Shown here: one piece after another, positions 10,183 through 19,501 of the stretch
Numbering within the stretch: the stretch's first letter is position 1
Layout of the letters: every line of letters begins with the position of its first letter
NCBI RefSeq assembly: GCF_005885605.1
Contig: NZ_SZVP01000005.1
Coordinates: 124,001 to 188,000 of the forward strand
Length of the DNA: 64,000 nucleotides
Direction: 5' to 3'
Source of the DNA: Colwellia ponticola
Lineage (GTDB): Bacteria; Pseudomonadota; Gammaproteobacteria; Enterobacterales; Alteromonadaceae
Made by a program: the position numbers and the translations under genes
The notes under the pieces: model-generated
Database searches by the model: none
What the model was told of the DNA's origin: nothing
What the model saw: the letters and a program-made list of their open reading frames with translations, nothing else

Positions 10183-10560
10183 TTAACCGAAGTGATTAAA
10201 AGCGATTTTATTACCATCAAAATCACGGAAATATGCGCCATAAAAAACATCTGGAATGCGTTGTCCTGGTTCGCCATCGCATGTTGCACCCAAGGCTATT
10301 GCCTTATGATACATTTCCTCACACTGCTCTTTTGAACCTGGAGCAATAGCCAACATATTACCGTTACCACAGTGAGGGGCTTCTTCGTTAAAGGGAATAC
10401 AAAGGGCAAGCATAGGTTCTTTCATGCTTTTACCAATAAATAGAATACGATCCATTTTTATTAATGTTTTAGCACCCATGGGGGCTAGTAGTTCATTATA
10501 AAAGGTTTCTGATTTTTCTAAATCGGTTACACCGATAGTTGCATAACTAAGCATATTCAT
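10183..10560 (-). CDS. VOC (glyoxalase/bleomycin-resistance fold) family protein
   Basis: A 125-residue single-copy vicinal-oxygen-chelate protein. It begins MLSYATIGVTDLEKSETFYNELL, the canonical first beta-alpha unit, and ends with PDVFYGAYFRDFDGNKIAFNHFG, which carries a metal/substrate-side position of the second unit. The family includes lyases, dioxygenases and antibiotic-binding proteins; nothing in the neighbourhood assigns a substrate. Start ATG at 10560 is preceded by an AAGGAAT ribosome site (M3 is a less likely alternative). Confidence 0.85.
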   Translation of the reverse strand: MNMLSYATIGVTDLEKSETFYNELLAPMGAKTLIKMDRILFIGKSMKEPMLALCIPFNEEAPHCGNGNMLAIAPGSKEQCEEMYHKAIALGATCDGEPGQRIPDVFYGAYFRDFDGNKIAFNHFG

Positions 10561-10683
10561 TCCTTTTTTATCATGATAGTGACGTTAGAGACATAGCTGA
10601 CTACAACAGGTTAGATAAATCATGTCAATAATCATCTGTAGCTGAAATACAGTAAATATAAACCAGTTACTCAGTCATCACTT

Positions 10684-10719
10684 TTATAAGGCTTAATCAT
10701 CTATTACTAAGCCTTATAA
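10684..10719 (-). terminator. Hairpin at the 3' end of the cytochrome c peroxidase gene
   Basis: A 12-bp perfect inverted repeat (TTATAAGGCTTA / TAAGCCTTATAA) with a 12-nt loop lies about 30 bp after the stop codon. It has no strong U-tract, so termination efficiency is uncertain. Confidence 0.4.
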
Positions 10720-10748
10720 GGTATTAATTTACCCGATCGCAATATTAT

Positions 10749-11723
10749 TTATAACGAGCGGTCGTGATTGGTAGACGTTAAAAAAGCAACAATATCAGCA
10801 GTCGTTTGCGCATCTAAATCACGCCCTAATTGTAATGATGACATAAGCTGTACCGCTTCAGTTAATGTCTTAACACTACCATCGTGGTAATAAGGCGCTG
10901 TTCTCGCCACATCCCTTAACATTGGTACTTTAAAAAACATTTTGTCACCCGGGTTTTTAGTAACATCAAAACGGCCTTGATCAGCTTGGTTTGTATAAGG
11001 TTTTACTAAACCCAGTTTTTGATAGAAAGTACCACCTAACGTTGGGCCACTATGACAAGCCGTACAACCGGCATTAATAAATGCTTTCAGGCCATTTTTT
11101 TCTTGCTCATTAAGCGCGGTTTTGTCACCTAACATGTACTGATCAAAGCGATCTTTACTAATAAGTGTGCGTTCAAAAGCGGCAATAGCATGCGCTAAAT
11201 TATCGTAAGTAATAGCATTATTAGCATCAAAAGCTTGTTCAAAAGCTTGTTGGTATTCAGTAATGGCTGAAATTTTATCAACTACCGCTTGCTCTGACGG
11301 CATTGCCATTTCTGCTGGGTTTAATATAGGGCCTTTTGCTTGATCTTTAAGATCAACTGCACGACCATCCCAAAATTGCGCCAATTGAAAACCTGCATTC
11401 CATACCGTAGGGGCATTTCGGCCACCAAATTTACCCGCAACAGCACCAGGAGAGAATTGCGTATTATCAACGCCAGGCCCTGCATCAACAACATTGTGAC
11501 AGCTGTTACAAGACTGACTATCGTTTACCGATAATCGTTTATCCATATAAAGCTTTTTACCTAAGGCGATCATAGCTGGGCTATCATTTTCAGCCCCTGG
11601 CATCATAGTAGGTAAAGTACCAAAAATGGCTTTGGCTTGATCTTGTAATGGTTCAGCGTGAGCAAAAAGCGGAGCAAGCAATAAACTAAACGTTATTGCG
11701 GTAATTTTTAAAGCATTAAACAT
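10749..11723 (-). CDS. Di-haem cytochrome c peroxidase
   Basis: Periplasmic enzyme reducing hydrogen peroxide to water with electrons from c-type cytochromes. The 324-residue precursor has a signal peptide (FSLLLAPLFAHAEP) and two haem-c sites: CNSCHN in the N-terminal domain and CTACHSG in the C-terminal domain. The segments FGGRNAPTVWNAGF, FWDGRA and KVPMLRDVARTAPYYHDGS are typical of bacterial CcpA/MauG-type peroxidases. It is divergent from the mechanosensitive channel gene; a consensus CRP-type palindrome lies in the shared intergenic region. Confidence 0.93.
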   Translation of the reverse strand: MFNALKITAITFSLLLAPLFAHAEPLQDQAKAIFGTLPTMMPGAENDSPAMIALGKKLYMDKRLSVNDSQSCNSCHNVVDAGPGVDNTQFSPGAVAGKFGGRNAPTVWNAGFQLAQFWDGRAVDLKDQAKGPILNPAEMAMPSEQAVVDKISAITEYQQAFEQAFDANNAITYDNLAHAIAAFERTLISKDRFDQYMLGDKTALNEQEKNGLKAFINAGCTACHSGPTLGGTFYQKLGLVKPYTNQADQGRFDVTKNPGDKMFFKVPMLRDVARTAPYYHDGSVKTLTEAVQLMSSLQLGRDLDAQTTADIVAFLTSTNHDRSL

Positions 11724-11877
11724 AACTTTTCCTAGGACAGATAAATGCTGGCTATAGTATCAATTTTCTTTTATCTGTAAAGGGTAAATAGAGTTAATAT
11801 TCTATTAAATAAATGAAAGTTAATCTTGTATCAATTCCATTAAATTACAGTATCATACCATTGGGACTCATTTATTA

Positions 11878-11893
11878 TGTGAAGTAGTTCACA
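11878..11893. promoter_or_regulatory. Candidate CRP-family operator
   Basis: TGTGA-AGTAGT-TCACA exactly matches the CRP half-sites with N6 spacing. It lies between ccp (start about 155 bp to the left) and the mscM-like gene (start about 115 bp to the right). Cytochrome c peroxidase genes are often controlled by CRP/FNR-family regulators, so ccp is the more likely target. No promoter elements were firmly assigned. Confidence 0.5.
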
Positions 11894-12008
11894 TTACATA
11901 AAACACCATTAATAAGATAAATAAGGCCGTTAACAATGCCCAAAAGTGCCGTTTGCACACAACATAAAGCATCACAACGTTAATACACCGAGTAAGGAAC
12001 AATGAGTT

Positions 12009-13280
12009 ATGACAGAAGTAAGAACACAGCTAAGAGAATTTTTACTTGGATGGTTTGGTGAATACCTGCCTGGCAGTGTTTTTTTATGGTATGACGCACT
12101 TTTTTTATGCTGGATAGTGATTTTTTCTATTGCCTTACACCTAGGGTTAAGAATTTTAACCAAGCATTTAATTAAAGACCGGTTAATTGGTAAACGCGAT
12201 CTTACCGATAATGATGTCATCGTCAGTTTAGTACTGAAACTAGCGAAGAACCTGTCATTTGCACTACAAGGCGCAGTGGTTATTATTCAGGCTAACTTGT
12301 GGTTAGCACAAGGCGTAACATTTTTATACTTGATTAAAGTTATTACCGACCAATGGATAATTCTATTTTTATTACTGTCTTTATTTACCTTACTAGACAT
12401 ATTTCAAGCCCTGTCAGACAAACGATCTAAGCCAGCACATTTTCCGTTAAGGGGTTTACTACAAACCGTTAAGCTGATTGCCAGTGTACTTACCGGTATT
12501 TTGGCGGTGTCACTGCTAATGGATAAATCACCGCTTATTTTATTAAGTGGTTTAGGGGCCTTATCCGCAGTACTCCTATTAGTGTTCAAAGACCCTATTT
12601 TAGGGCTTGTCGCTGGTATACAGTTATCAGCAAATAATATGCTTGCCGTGGGTGACTGGCTTGAAATGCCTAAGTATGGCGCTGATGGTGACGTTATTGA
12701 TATTGCCTTAACCACGGTAAAAGTAAAAAATTGGGATAAAACTATTACCACCATCCCTACTTATGCCCTTATTTCTGACTCCTTTAAAAACTGGCGAGGC
12801 ATGTCTGAGTCTGGCGGTCGCAGAATTAAACGTAGTATTCATATAGAAATGAGCAGTGTTTGCTTTTTAACTGAACAAGAAATTGAAGAGCTAGAAAAAG
12901 TCCACTTATTAAGTGATTACTTAGCAGCAAAACGCTCGGTAGTCGCACAAGAAAATAAAACCAAAAAAGCCGATATGTCAGTGATGATCAACACACGACG
13001 CCTAACCAATGTGGGTACATTTAGGCACTACCTTGTCGCATTTTTAAAGCAGCACCCTAAAATTCATCAACAAATGACCTTAATTGTTAGGCAATTAGAA
13101 CCTAACAACAATGGTTTACCTATAGAGCTGTACGCCTTTTCTAATACGACAAACTGGGCGGAGTATGAAGACATTCAATCTGACATTTTTGACCATATCA
13201 TCGCAATACTGCCAGCATTTAACCTGAGGCTACATGAGTCTCCTACGGGCAATGATATTCGCCTATTAGTAAAGCAATAA
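12009..13280 (+). CDS. Mechanosensitive channel, YbdG (MscM) type
   Basis: Inner-membrane channel of the MscS superfamily that opens under membrane tension. The 423-residue protein has about five hydrophobic segments, then the MscS pore/beta region: LSGLGALSAVLLLVFKDPIL, LVAGIQLSANNM, GDWLEMPKYGADGDVIDIAL, TVKVKNWDKTITTIPTYAL. The SDSFKNWRGMSESGGRRIKR segment and C-terminal LRLHESPTGNDIR match E. coli YbdG closely, including its long MscS-C insertion. AAGGAA lies 9 nt before the chosen ATG. Confidence 0.9.
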   Translation: MTEVRTQLREFLLGWFGEYLPGSVFLWYDALFLCWIVIFSIALHLGLRILTKHLIKDRLIGKRDLTDNDVIVSLVLKLAKNLSFALQGAVVIIQANLWLAQGVTFLYLIKVITDQWIILFLLLSLFTLLDIFQALSDKRSKPAHFPLRGLLQTVKLIASVLTGILAVSLLMDKSPLILLSGLGALSAVLLLVFKDPILGLVAGIQLSANNMLAVGDWLEMPKYGADGDVIDIALTTVKVKNWDKTITTIPTYALISDSFKNWRGMSESGGRRIKRSIHIEMSSVCFLTEQEIEELEKVHLLSDYLAAKRSVVAQENKTKKADMSVMINTRRLTNVGTFRHYLVAFLKQHPKIHQQMTLIVRQLEPNNNGLPIELYAFSNTTNWAEYEDIQSDIFDHIIAILPAFNLRLHESPTGNDIRLLVKQ

Positions 13281-13463
13281 AGTAAAGTATTAATGCTTTG
13301 ACTAGCCTTTACGCCAACTATTATGACAGTATAAGCCACTAGCTTACTGTGGATTTTTTAGTGTAAAGGCTATTATTTTGTTAAATATTGTTGAGTATTG
13401 TTAGGCTGTTTTTAATACAGTGAGTTTTATAAATTTGGTTTATTAGGTGAAGGTGGAGTATTT

Positions 13464-13772
13464 ATGACTTTTGAAAGAATTATGGCATTAGAAGTAGTTG
13501 ATGATGACTTATATCAGCAATATCGTGACAATATGCTACCCATTTTACACACTTTTGGTGGTAGCTTTGGTTACGACTTTATCGTCAGTAAGGTGTTAAA
13601 AGCTAAAACAACAAAACCGATAAACCGCTTGTTTACCATCGACTTTCCTAGTAAAGACACCATGGAAAAGTTCTTCGCTGACCCAGCTTACCTTACCGTT
13701 AAAGATAAATACTTTAAAGCGTCTGTGAACGCTGTCACCATGATTTCGATGCATGAAAAAGCAGAAACTTAA
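13464..13772 (+). CDS. DUF1330-like dimeric alpha-beta barrel protein
   Basis: A 102-residue cytoplasmic protein with a DUF1330-like pattern: an early alternating strand, YRDNMLPILHTFGGSFGYDF, then NRLFTIDFPSKDTMEKFFADPAY, the typical strand before the second helix. A GGTGGAG ribosome site lies 7 nt before the ATG. Function unknown; it is monocistronic and convergent with the Qat operon. Confidence 0.7.
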   Translation: MTFERIMALEVVDDDLYQQYRDNMLPILHTFGGSFGYDFIVSKVLKAKTTKPINRLFTIDFPSKDTMEKFFADPAYLTVKDKYFKASVNAVTMISMHEKAET

Positions 13773-13826
13773 GAAGAAAAAAAGACAATTAAGCTACAAA
13801 AAAATGGCCAAAATTAGTTGACCACT

Positions 13827-13853
13827 ACACATCGACTTATCAAGTTGATGTGT
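13827..13853. other. Hairpin between DUF1330 gene and qatD
   Basis: ACACATCGACTT / AAGTTGATGTGT forms a 12-bp stem with one G-T wobble and a 3-nt loop between two convergent genes. There is no adjacent U-tract. It may end one or both transcripts. Confidence 0.4.
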
Positions 13854-13891
13854 AAGATCAGGTCTGAGCTACTACAATCTATGATACCTTC

Positions 13892-14668
13892 TTAAACAAA
13901 ACTTAACAGTTTAGATGCATTATTTAAAATTACTCTTCTAGTATCATATTCTGATATTTTGAGTAAATAAGATGAACTGGTGATAGTACTTGTTAAAGAT
14001 TCATAAATTGCTGAAATTGAAGATGTATTTGTTGTAAACGGAAAGTCTGTCTCCGTCAGCAACCGATCTTTAGGTAAATAACTTATTAATTCTTTACCTT
14101 TATTGGATTTAAGCATTTTGTGATTAAAAGAAAAATATGCACCTAAATCTAAAAGGTGCTTTGCCTGAGTCATGGAGCCAGTAAACCAATGCATAACTGG
14201 TGTACATGTTGCTTGAGAGCTAAAATCTCTTAACTTTCCGATAACTTTAGATTCTGCTTTTAGGCTATGAATAGATAAGATTTTACCTGGACGTGATTTA
14301 CAAAAACCAAGAATTGTTTCAAATATCTCTTCTTGTTCATTAATACTATCTTTGAAATTTTTTGAATTATCTAAACCTACTTCCCCTATGACGCTAGTTT
14401 GATCAATATATTTCTCAAATACTCCAAAGTCTGCTTTGTGAGACTTCACTAATTGAGGGTGAAAGCCTAATGCAGCGACTATATTTGATGATTCTTGTGC
14501 CTTTTGTCTATTTACAGGCCAAGCTAAAGGAGTTGTAGTAACCGCAACAACTCCTATGCTCTGTTCTATTTCATTAAAAGCGCTTGTAAATTCCGGACAC
14601 AAATCTAAGTGGCAATGAAAATCAATTAACTTAATGTTTTTATCATTCATACTATCTTGCCAATTCAA
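13892..14668 (-). CDS. qatD: Qat antiphage system TatD-family nuclease QatD
   Basis: Metal-dependent TatD-family DNase, the fourth component of the Qat defence system. The 258-residue protein carries the amidohydrolase signatures H18-C-H20-L-D22 (FHCHLDL), GEVGLD, the SIHS and MHWFTG histidines and the closing TETDFPF aspartate. Its N-terminus (MNWQDS) overlaps the end of qatC by 17 bp; Met7 (MNDKNIKLID) is a second possible start. Its position as last gene of qatABCD fits the known order. Confidence 0.9.
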   Translation of the reverse strand: MNWQDSMNDKNIKLIDFHCHLDLCPEFTSAFNEIEQSIGVVAVTTTPLAWPVNRQKAQESSNIVAALGFHPQLVKSHKADFGVFEKYIDQTSVIGEVGLDNSKNFKDSINEQEEIFETILGFCKSRPGKILSIHSLKAESKVIGKLRDFSSQATCTPVMHWFTGSMTQAKHLLDLGAYFSFNHKMLKSNKGKELISYLPKDRLLTETDFPFTTNTSSISAIYESLTSTITSSSYLLKISEYDTRRVILNNASKLLSFV

Positions 14669-16070
14669 TTTTTACATTTTTTACTAATTCATAAACTTCT
14701 TTTAAACCACGCTCATACATTCCTGAAATATCTTTCCATTCAGACTCTAACCCAGTTAAAGAACCTGATTTATGTATTTCAATTTGAGGTTTGATTTTTC
14801 CTTCAGAAAGTCTGAATCCAGCATATTTTACGGACATTATATCACGCGATTCGGCATAACCTTTGCCTTCTTTGCCAGCTTTAATCTTAGCTTGAGAAAA
14901 GTCATTTATTGCAACATAGGAGGTCTCATCTTTTATTGATGCTCTATTAAAAGCGGCTTTTCTAATTAAACATGGATAGCAATAGCCACAATTTCCTTTT
15001 CCTCCTATACCACCTAACCGCTTAGCTTTTAGCCCACCTTGATCAAATCTCATTTTAGTCGGAGATGCACAAGATAATGTTTTTCCCGCAACTTTTTTAA
15101 GAACGGACTCTTCTTGGCACTTTAAAACCATCTCACCCTTTGTCATATGCCTATATGGATTATTAAGTACTACTTGAAAATGGAAATTCTTAAAAACCTC
15201 ATTCATGCTCCTCAAAAAATGAGGGTGAACAGTTCTTGTGCTATGAGCGCCAATCCTTAGAGGGTCAAGGGGAATGTTTAATGCTATAAAGCCATTTTCA
15301 GGTACTATTAGTTCAACTTTTTTGTCATTAGAGGCTGCTATATAGTTTGCCATTGCTAAAAATAGAAATGATCTTGAACGCTGACTATTTTCAGTATTCT
15401 CCTCTTGATCATTAATTGCTACACTATTGATGTCGAATGTTATATTCCCTTTAGCAAAGCCAATAAAGTTTGACTGATAGCTCTCTAATAGTGTTTTCTC
15501 AACATCTTTTTGGTAATTTTGTGTTCCATCACTAGAATAATGGCCAACAAAGATTGTTTTCTTTTCTTCTTCTAACAAATCAATAGCGCCTATAAGGCTA
15601 TCTAAGCCTCCAGAAAGCAAAGAGACAAAATCAAAGTCTACTTTTGATTCTGTTGGTGCCACTATTTTCAATAAGTTATCATCGGGTCGCTGGCGAAATT
15701 TAATATTCCATTTGTCTCCAGTTAAGAATCCTAAGATTCTTTGTAATTCATTTTTTTGCTTCACCCAAACAGTTGTTTGATTAACTGGCATTGTAATGTC
15801 AAATTCACGTGTCCAACCATCTTCCGAATTTCCATATCGGCTCACACGAGTATCTGCCGCATAAATAAGACTTGCCAAATTTAAAAATTCAGCAGCGATC
15901 AAGTTTGGCTTATTCATAAAAACAGCTGTTCTTTTTACAAAAGCACCTATTCCATTGGGTGTTTTAATGTGCTCACTGGGTAATTTGACATAAATATTTA
16001 TATTATTATCTGAAGATAACAAGCTTTTTTCTTTTTCATTACAAACGCCAAAAACAGAACATCTTTTCAT
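14652..16070 (-). CDS. qatC: Qat antiphage system QueC-like protein QatC
   Basis: Homologue of the 7-cyano-7-deazaguanine synthase QueC recruited into the Qat system. Residues 153-158 are the PP-loop SGGLDS that binds ATP. Near residues 333-375 is a zinc-binding cluster CASPTKM...GNCGYCYPC, the QueC-type Cx8CGxCxPC-like pattern. At 472 residues it is about twice the length of QueC, the extra being an N-terminal domain of about 145 residues specific to QatC. Its ATG shares a base with the stop codon of qatB, indicating translational coupling. What it attaches or modifies in phage defence is not known from the sequence. Confidence 0.92.
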   Translation of the reverse strand: MKRCSVFGVCNEKEKSLLSSDNNINIYVKLPSEHIKTPNGIGAFVKRTAVFMNKPNLIAAEFLNLASLIYAADTRVSRYGNSEDGWTREFDITMPVNQTTVWVKQKNELQRILGFLTGDKWNIKFRQRPDDNLLKIVAPTESKVDFDFVSLLSGGLDSLIGAIDLLEEEKKTIFVGHYSSDGTQNYQKDVEKTLLESYQSNFIGFAKGNITFDINSVAINDQEENTENSQRSRSFLFLAMANYIAASNDKKVELIVPENGFIALNIPLDPLRIGAHSTRTVHPHFLRSMNEVFKNFHFQVVLNNPYRHMTKGEMVLKCQEESVLKKVAGKTLSCASPTKMRFDQGGLKAKRLGGIGGKGNCGYCYPCLIRKAAFNRASIKDETSYVAINDFSQAKIKAGKEGKGYAESRDIMSVKYAGFRLSEGKIKPQIEIHKSGSLTGLESEWKDISGMYERGLKEVYELVKNVKIELAR

Positions 16071-16915
16071 TATTCATCCTCCACTGATGCTAATATTTCA
16101 AATACATCCGTATATATATTTTCCATACATTCAATAAGCTTTTGATCAGTTAAATCAAAACCATTTGCATTTATGTCATTAACGGCATCATATGCTCTCC
16201 CTTCTATGTACCCAGAAAGCTCACTGATAGTTTCGCTTAATTTTTCAGGTGTTGCTTTGTGTGCTACTAAGTTATTGCATATATCGTTAATTATTCTGTA
16301 GCTCACGCTTTTCCCAACAAAGCACCCCAAACTAGCTTGAATTTGTTCGGAAGTCGTGTTTTCCAGGTCCGTTATCCCCAGAGTTGTCAGCATTTCTGAA
16401 ATTGTATCAGTGTAAGCATTTCGAATTACACTGTCAGGTAAGTCTCCTGAAGTTTCACCACATATTTGATCTGAAACTCTGAGTAATAATTCATCGGCAG
16501 TTTCATCTCCTCTTAACTGAATGGAGTATTCTTGTGCTACAACATCTAAACCATTATGAGATACGCCGTTTAAGAATGAAGCCAAGTTTCCTGCGGCAAC
16601 AGGAGCGTTTCCCATCCTTTTAAGGGCGGCTTTTGAACCTCCAGAGCCTTTTACATAATTACTGACTCCTTTTTTCATCGAGTTACTGTTACCTGTTCTT
16701 AGGTATTCATTTATCTTGGCTCTGGGATATCTAAATCTTTGCCCTTGTTGCGGCTGTATAGGTGATTTAGGGTTCTCTTGGGTAACATCATCTTGTTGGT
16801 TGCCACTTTCACCAGCATTTCCATTTTGAGGTAATGATTCTCCTTCACTATCCAACCATGATGGGATAAGGGGGTTTTTAGAGTTCGGTCCTATATTAGT
16901 AGTGGAGGTACCCAT
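16070..16915 (-). CDS. qatB: Qat antiphage system protein QatB
   Basis: The component without a well-defined enzymatic domain in QatABCD. The 281-residue protein has a proline/glutamine-rich, disordered N-terminus (NPLIPSWLDSEGE..., then QPQQGQRFRYPRAKINEYLRTG near 60-75), followed by a helical region with a glycine-rich KGSGGSKAALKRM segment. Assignment rests on position between qatA and qatC, the family-like N-terminal LIPSWLD motif and length. Spacing to qatA is one base. Confidence 0.88.
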   Translation of the reverse strand: MGTSTTNIGPNSKNPLIPSWLDSEGESLPQNGNAGESGNQQDDVTQENPKSPIQPQQGQRFRYPRAKINEYLRTGNSNSMKKGVSNYVKGSGGSKAALKRMGNAPVAAGNLASFLNGVSHNGLDVVAQEYSIQLRGDETADELLLRVSDQICGETSGDLPDSVIRNAYTDTISEMLTTLGITDLENTTSEQIQASLGCFVGKSVSYRIINDICNNLVAHKATPEKLSETISELSGYIEGRAYDAVNDINANGFDLTDQKLIECMENIYTDVFEILASVEDE

Positions 16916-16916
16916 T

Positions 16917-18815
16917 TTAATTCCTTTTATTTGATTTTAGAGCTGTCTTAGAAGCGGATGCTAAAAGTGATTTTCCTTCCAATTTACTCCACTTGGTTAG
17001 TAGAGCAACTCGCATTGTTTCTGCTTCATCCGTCAAATCAATGCCCCCTGCACCTGTAGTAACCCAAGGGCCTATTTTATTTGTCGGTAAATTTTCAATA
17101 GTCTTTAATAGGGGGAGTTGTAATTCTCTGAAATGTTTACAAAGTTCCCAAGCACCAAAATAGCCTTCTGCATCAGAGGTATTACAGGTGGTTGTTATCT
17201 TGGTAATTAATATATCCATCAACGACTTAGATTCATCATTATTTAGCTTTTTAACTAATGAAGTGGCTGAAGTCACTTTGAGTTTATCTCCAAGCAATAG
17301 TGGTAAGCATCTAGCGACATTTTCATTTCGACCACTACTAGTAATAAACCTAACTCTTTCTCTTGTTAAATATAAATAAGGAGTTAAATCACACTTGCTT
17401 AACGCCGGTTCCATCGAAACCCACTCTTTAAGCCATTTATCTTTTTCTAAATCAAAAAGATTAGCAGTGGTATCTTGAGTACTTGTATCTGAAGTAGGCG
17501 GCTGATCAACCATCTCTTCCATTCGATTTAAAGCTTCGGAAATTCCATCATTATTTCTAAAACAATCATCTCTCAATAAATTATATGCAGATTCATTAAA
17601 TTGCTCTAAGAGCATGATTTTTATAAGTGTAGATTCGTTGATTGCATCAGCATAACCGGCACCTTCAGCTACTAGCATTCGTGTAATGAAAGCATTCAAA
17701 AAGCGCTTAATTTGACGAGGATTACCTTTCGTACCTATAGTTAGAACAGTTGAAAGAGTAGAAACCATTAACAGTTTTTCTTTTTCTGTCTCGATTAAGT
17801 CTCTACCAATAGCCTCTTGAATATCAGATGTTTCTAACAAACTCCCTTTCCAAGGAGTTCTTAAAATTTCCTTAGCTTTATCGTGGACGCACTTAAATTC
17901 ATCAGATTCTGCTCCAAAAAGACTTTGAGCTATTAATAGCTGCAAATATGTTCCTGTCTCTTTCTCACTTAATGCCGGAATTCTGAAGGGAACTTGAATC
18001 AATTTCTCTAAATAATTTCTTGTATATGCCCTCCCTCCAATCTCTTCATTCAATTTGGGAAAATGGCGACGAACTGAATACTCAATCATTGTCTCATCAG
18101 CAGCTATAACAAAGGCTGTATTGGGCATGAAAAGAAATAACTTCATAGCTTCTAGGGTTGATATGGCTGTTTCAGGAAGACAACGATCTAAATCGTCTAC
18201 TAATATAACTAATCGCTCTATCTTTGCTGCCTCTATTAATTTTTTATACTCTTTTCTGAATTCAGTGATTTCCTTAACTACTCTTTCTTTTTTAGGCTCG
18301 TTAATGCATTTAGAAAGTTCTTTAACTTTAGCTTTAGCATCTTCAGCACTAATCTCTGTTATAGAACTTGTCAGTTTTTCAAAACCAGCTTTTAAATCGT
18401 GCAGTGTTTCAGGGGTTGGCATTCCAGTAAATGCGGTTGCTCCCCAATTCGTTACAGTCTTTGCAGTTTTCAACCAATCTATTCTTTTATAAAATTTTTC
18501 AGCTTTCTGTTTAAACCCCCTTATGCCGGATCGCTGTTTAATTAACTCAGATATTATCTGTTGCATTAAAGCTGATTGAGCATCTTCTAATCCTTGGAAT
18601 AACCAACCATTAAAACGGATACATGCCGTTGACTCATCATGTGCGTATTGTTTTTCTAACATTGAAAGAATACTAGATTTTCCAGCTCCCCAATCTCCAT
18701 GAACGCCAACAGAAATGGGAAGTTTTTTTGAATCTTCTAATAATTTAGTAATTGCAGAACTTATAGACTGGTAATTTAATAAATCTAAATCAGTTTCATT
18801 ATCGGGCCAAAGCAT
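16917..18815 (-). CDS. qatA: Qat antiphage system KAP-family ATPase QatA
   Basis: KAP-family P-loop NTPase, the first gene of the Qat operon. Walker A is GDWGAGKSS (40-48, Lys46); Walker B is LVILVDDLDRC (202-212). The insertion between them contains helical charged segments, and the KGNPRQIKRFLNAF sensor-like motif follows. The 632-residue length is normal for QatA. AAGGA lies 7 nt before the ATG at 18815. The four genes overlap or abut and are convergent with the left flank; codon use is more AT-rich than the housekeeping genes, consistent with horizontal acquisition. Confidence 0.92.
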   Translation of the reverse strand: MLWPDNETDLDLLNYQSISSAITKLLEDSKKLPISVGVHGDWGAGKSSILSMLEKQYAHDESTACIRFNGWLFQGLEDAQSALMQQIISELIKQRSGIRGFKQKAEKFYKRIDWLKTAKTVTNWGATAFTGMPTPETLHDLKAGFEKLTSSITEISAEDAKAKVKELSKCINEPKKERVVKEITEFRKEYKKLIEAAKIERLVILVDDLDRCLPETAISTLEAMKLFLFMPNTAFVIAADETMIEYSVRRHFPKLNEEIGGRAYTRNYLEKLIQVPFRIPALSEKETGTYLQLLIAQSLFGAESDEFKCVHDKAKEILRTPWKGSLLETSDIQEAIGRDLIETEKEKLLMVSTLSTVLTIGTKGNPRQIKRFLNAFITRMLVAEGAGYADAINESTLIKIMLLEQFNESAYNLLRDDCFRNNDGISEALNRMEEMVDQPPTSDTSTQDTTANLFDLEKDKWLKEWVSMEPALSKCDLTPYLYLTRERVRFITSSGRNENVARCLPLLLGDKLKVTSATSLVKKLNNDESKSLMDILITKITTTCNTSDAEGYFGAWELCKHFRELQLPLLKTIENLPTNKIGPWVTTGAGGIDLTDEAETMRVALLTKWSKLEGKSLLASASKTALKSNKRN

Positions 18816-19501
18816 TCATATTTCCTTATATAAGAGAGCGTTCTAAATATGCCTTAATTTACAGTATACTCTTACGATTTAGATCAATATATATGTTTTA
18901 TATGGTTTTTTTAAATGGAGAACATTGGAAGTCTTTACCTTTTTGTCAACTTAGTTGTGTTAAGTAACAAATATACGGGTATGAAGGGATTAAGCTTCCA
19001 TGCAATATTCATTGGCTGACGTACATTGTAATTAATGAAATCTACAGGGCTATAACTCACCTTCTCATCTTTCTTCTGTTAACTCTATTGTGGTTATTGA
19101 ATGATGGTTTACGATGGTATTTTGGCTGAATTATTGACGGAGTGTGCCTTTGCAGAGCATGTTGGCATATCTATTATTTTGATGATTTCAAGTTCCTGCT
19201 GAGTAACGGGGATAAGCAATTTGACTATACTTTGCTATTACTATTGTTATTGTTATTGTTATTGTTATTGTTATTGTTATTAGACTGCATATTAAATGGG
19301 GTCAGGTACACTTTATTACTTATCGAGCTACTCATAATAAGTCAACGTCCGTGATTTACTGAAACCCCCTCACAGACGACTAGAAAGTCCTAGCTAATAT
19401 TCTTCTGAGTATGGTTAAGAATATACAAAAGCTAAGGTCAGCTCCCTCTATAGCTTTAAATTTCCTGATGAATTGTCTCAATTTTAAATAGCAGAATACA
19501 A
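18816..19501. other. Long non-coding interval upstream of qatA
   Basis: These 686 bp separate the Qat operon from the HI0933-family flavoprotein gene. They must contain the qat promoter (AT-rich, not precisely assigned), a TTATTG tandem repeat, and a GGGGTCAGGTACACTTTATT string near 19298 that resembles sequences I associate with degraded REP-type/IS200-like elements. No convincing ORF is present; the frame at 19142-19354 is driven by the repeat. Confidence 0.6.
19243..19281 (+). repeat. Hexanucleotide tandem repeat (ATTGTT)x6.5
   Basis: Thirty-nine bases of uninterrupted ATTGTT units in non-coding DNA beside the Qat operon. Simple repeats of this purity are prone to slippage, so copy number may vary between isolates. 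Confidence 0.9.

Noticed and set aside
19142..19354. 70-residue frame with a poly-leucine run
   Set aside because: The leucines come from the ATTGTT tandem repeat; there is no ribosome site, no homology-like pattern and the frame is otherwise short.
13773..19501. Att-type direct repeats around the Qat operon
   Set aside because: I compared the two flanks by eye and found no convincing shared repeat, and there is no integrase, so no mobile-element boundary is annotated.
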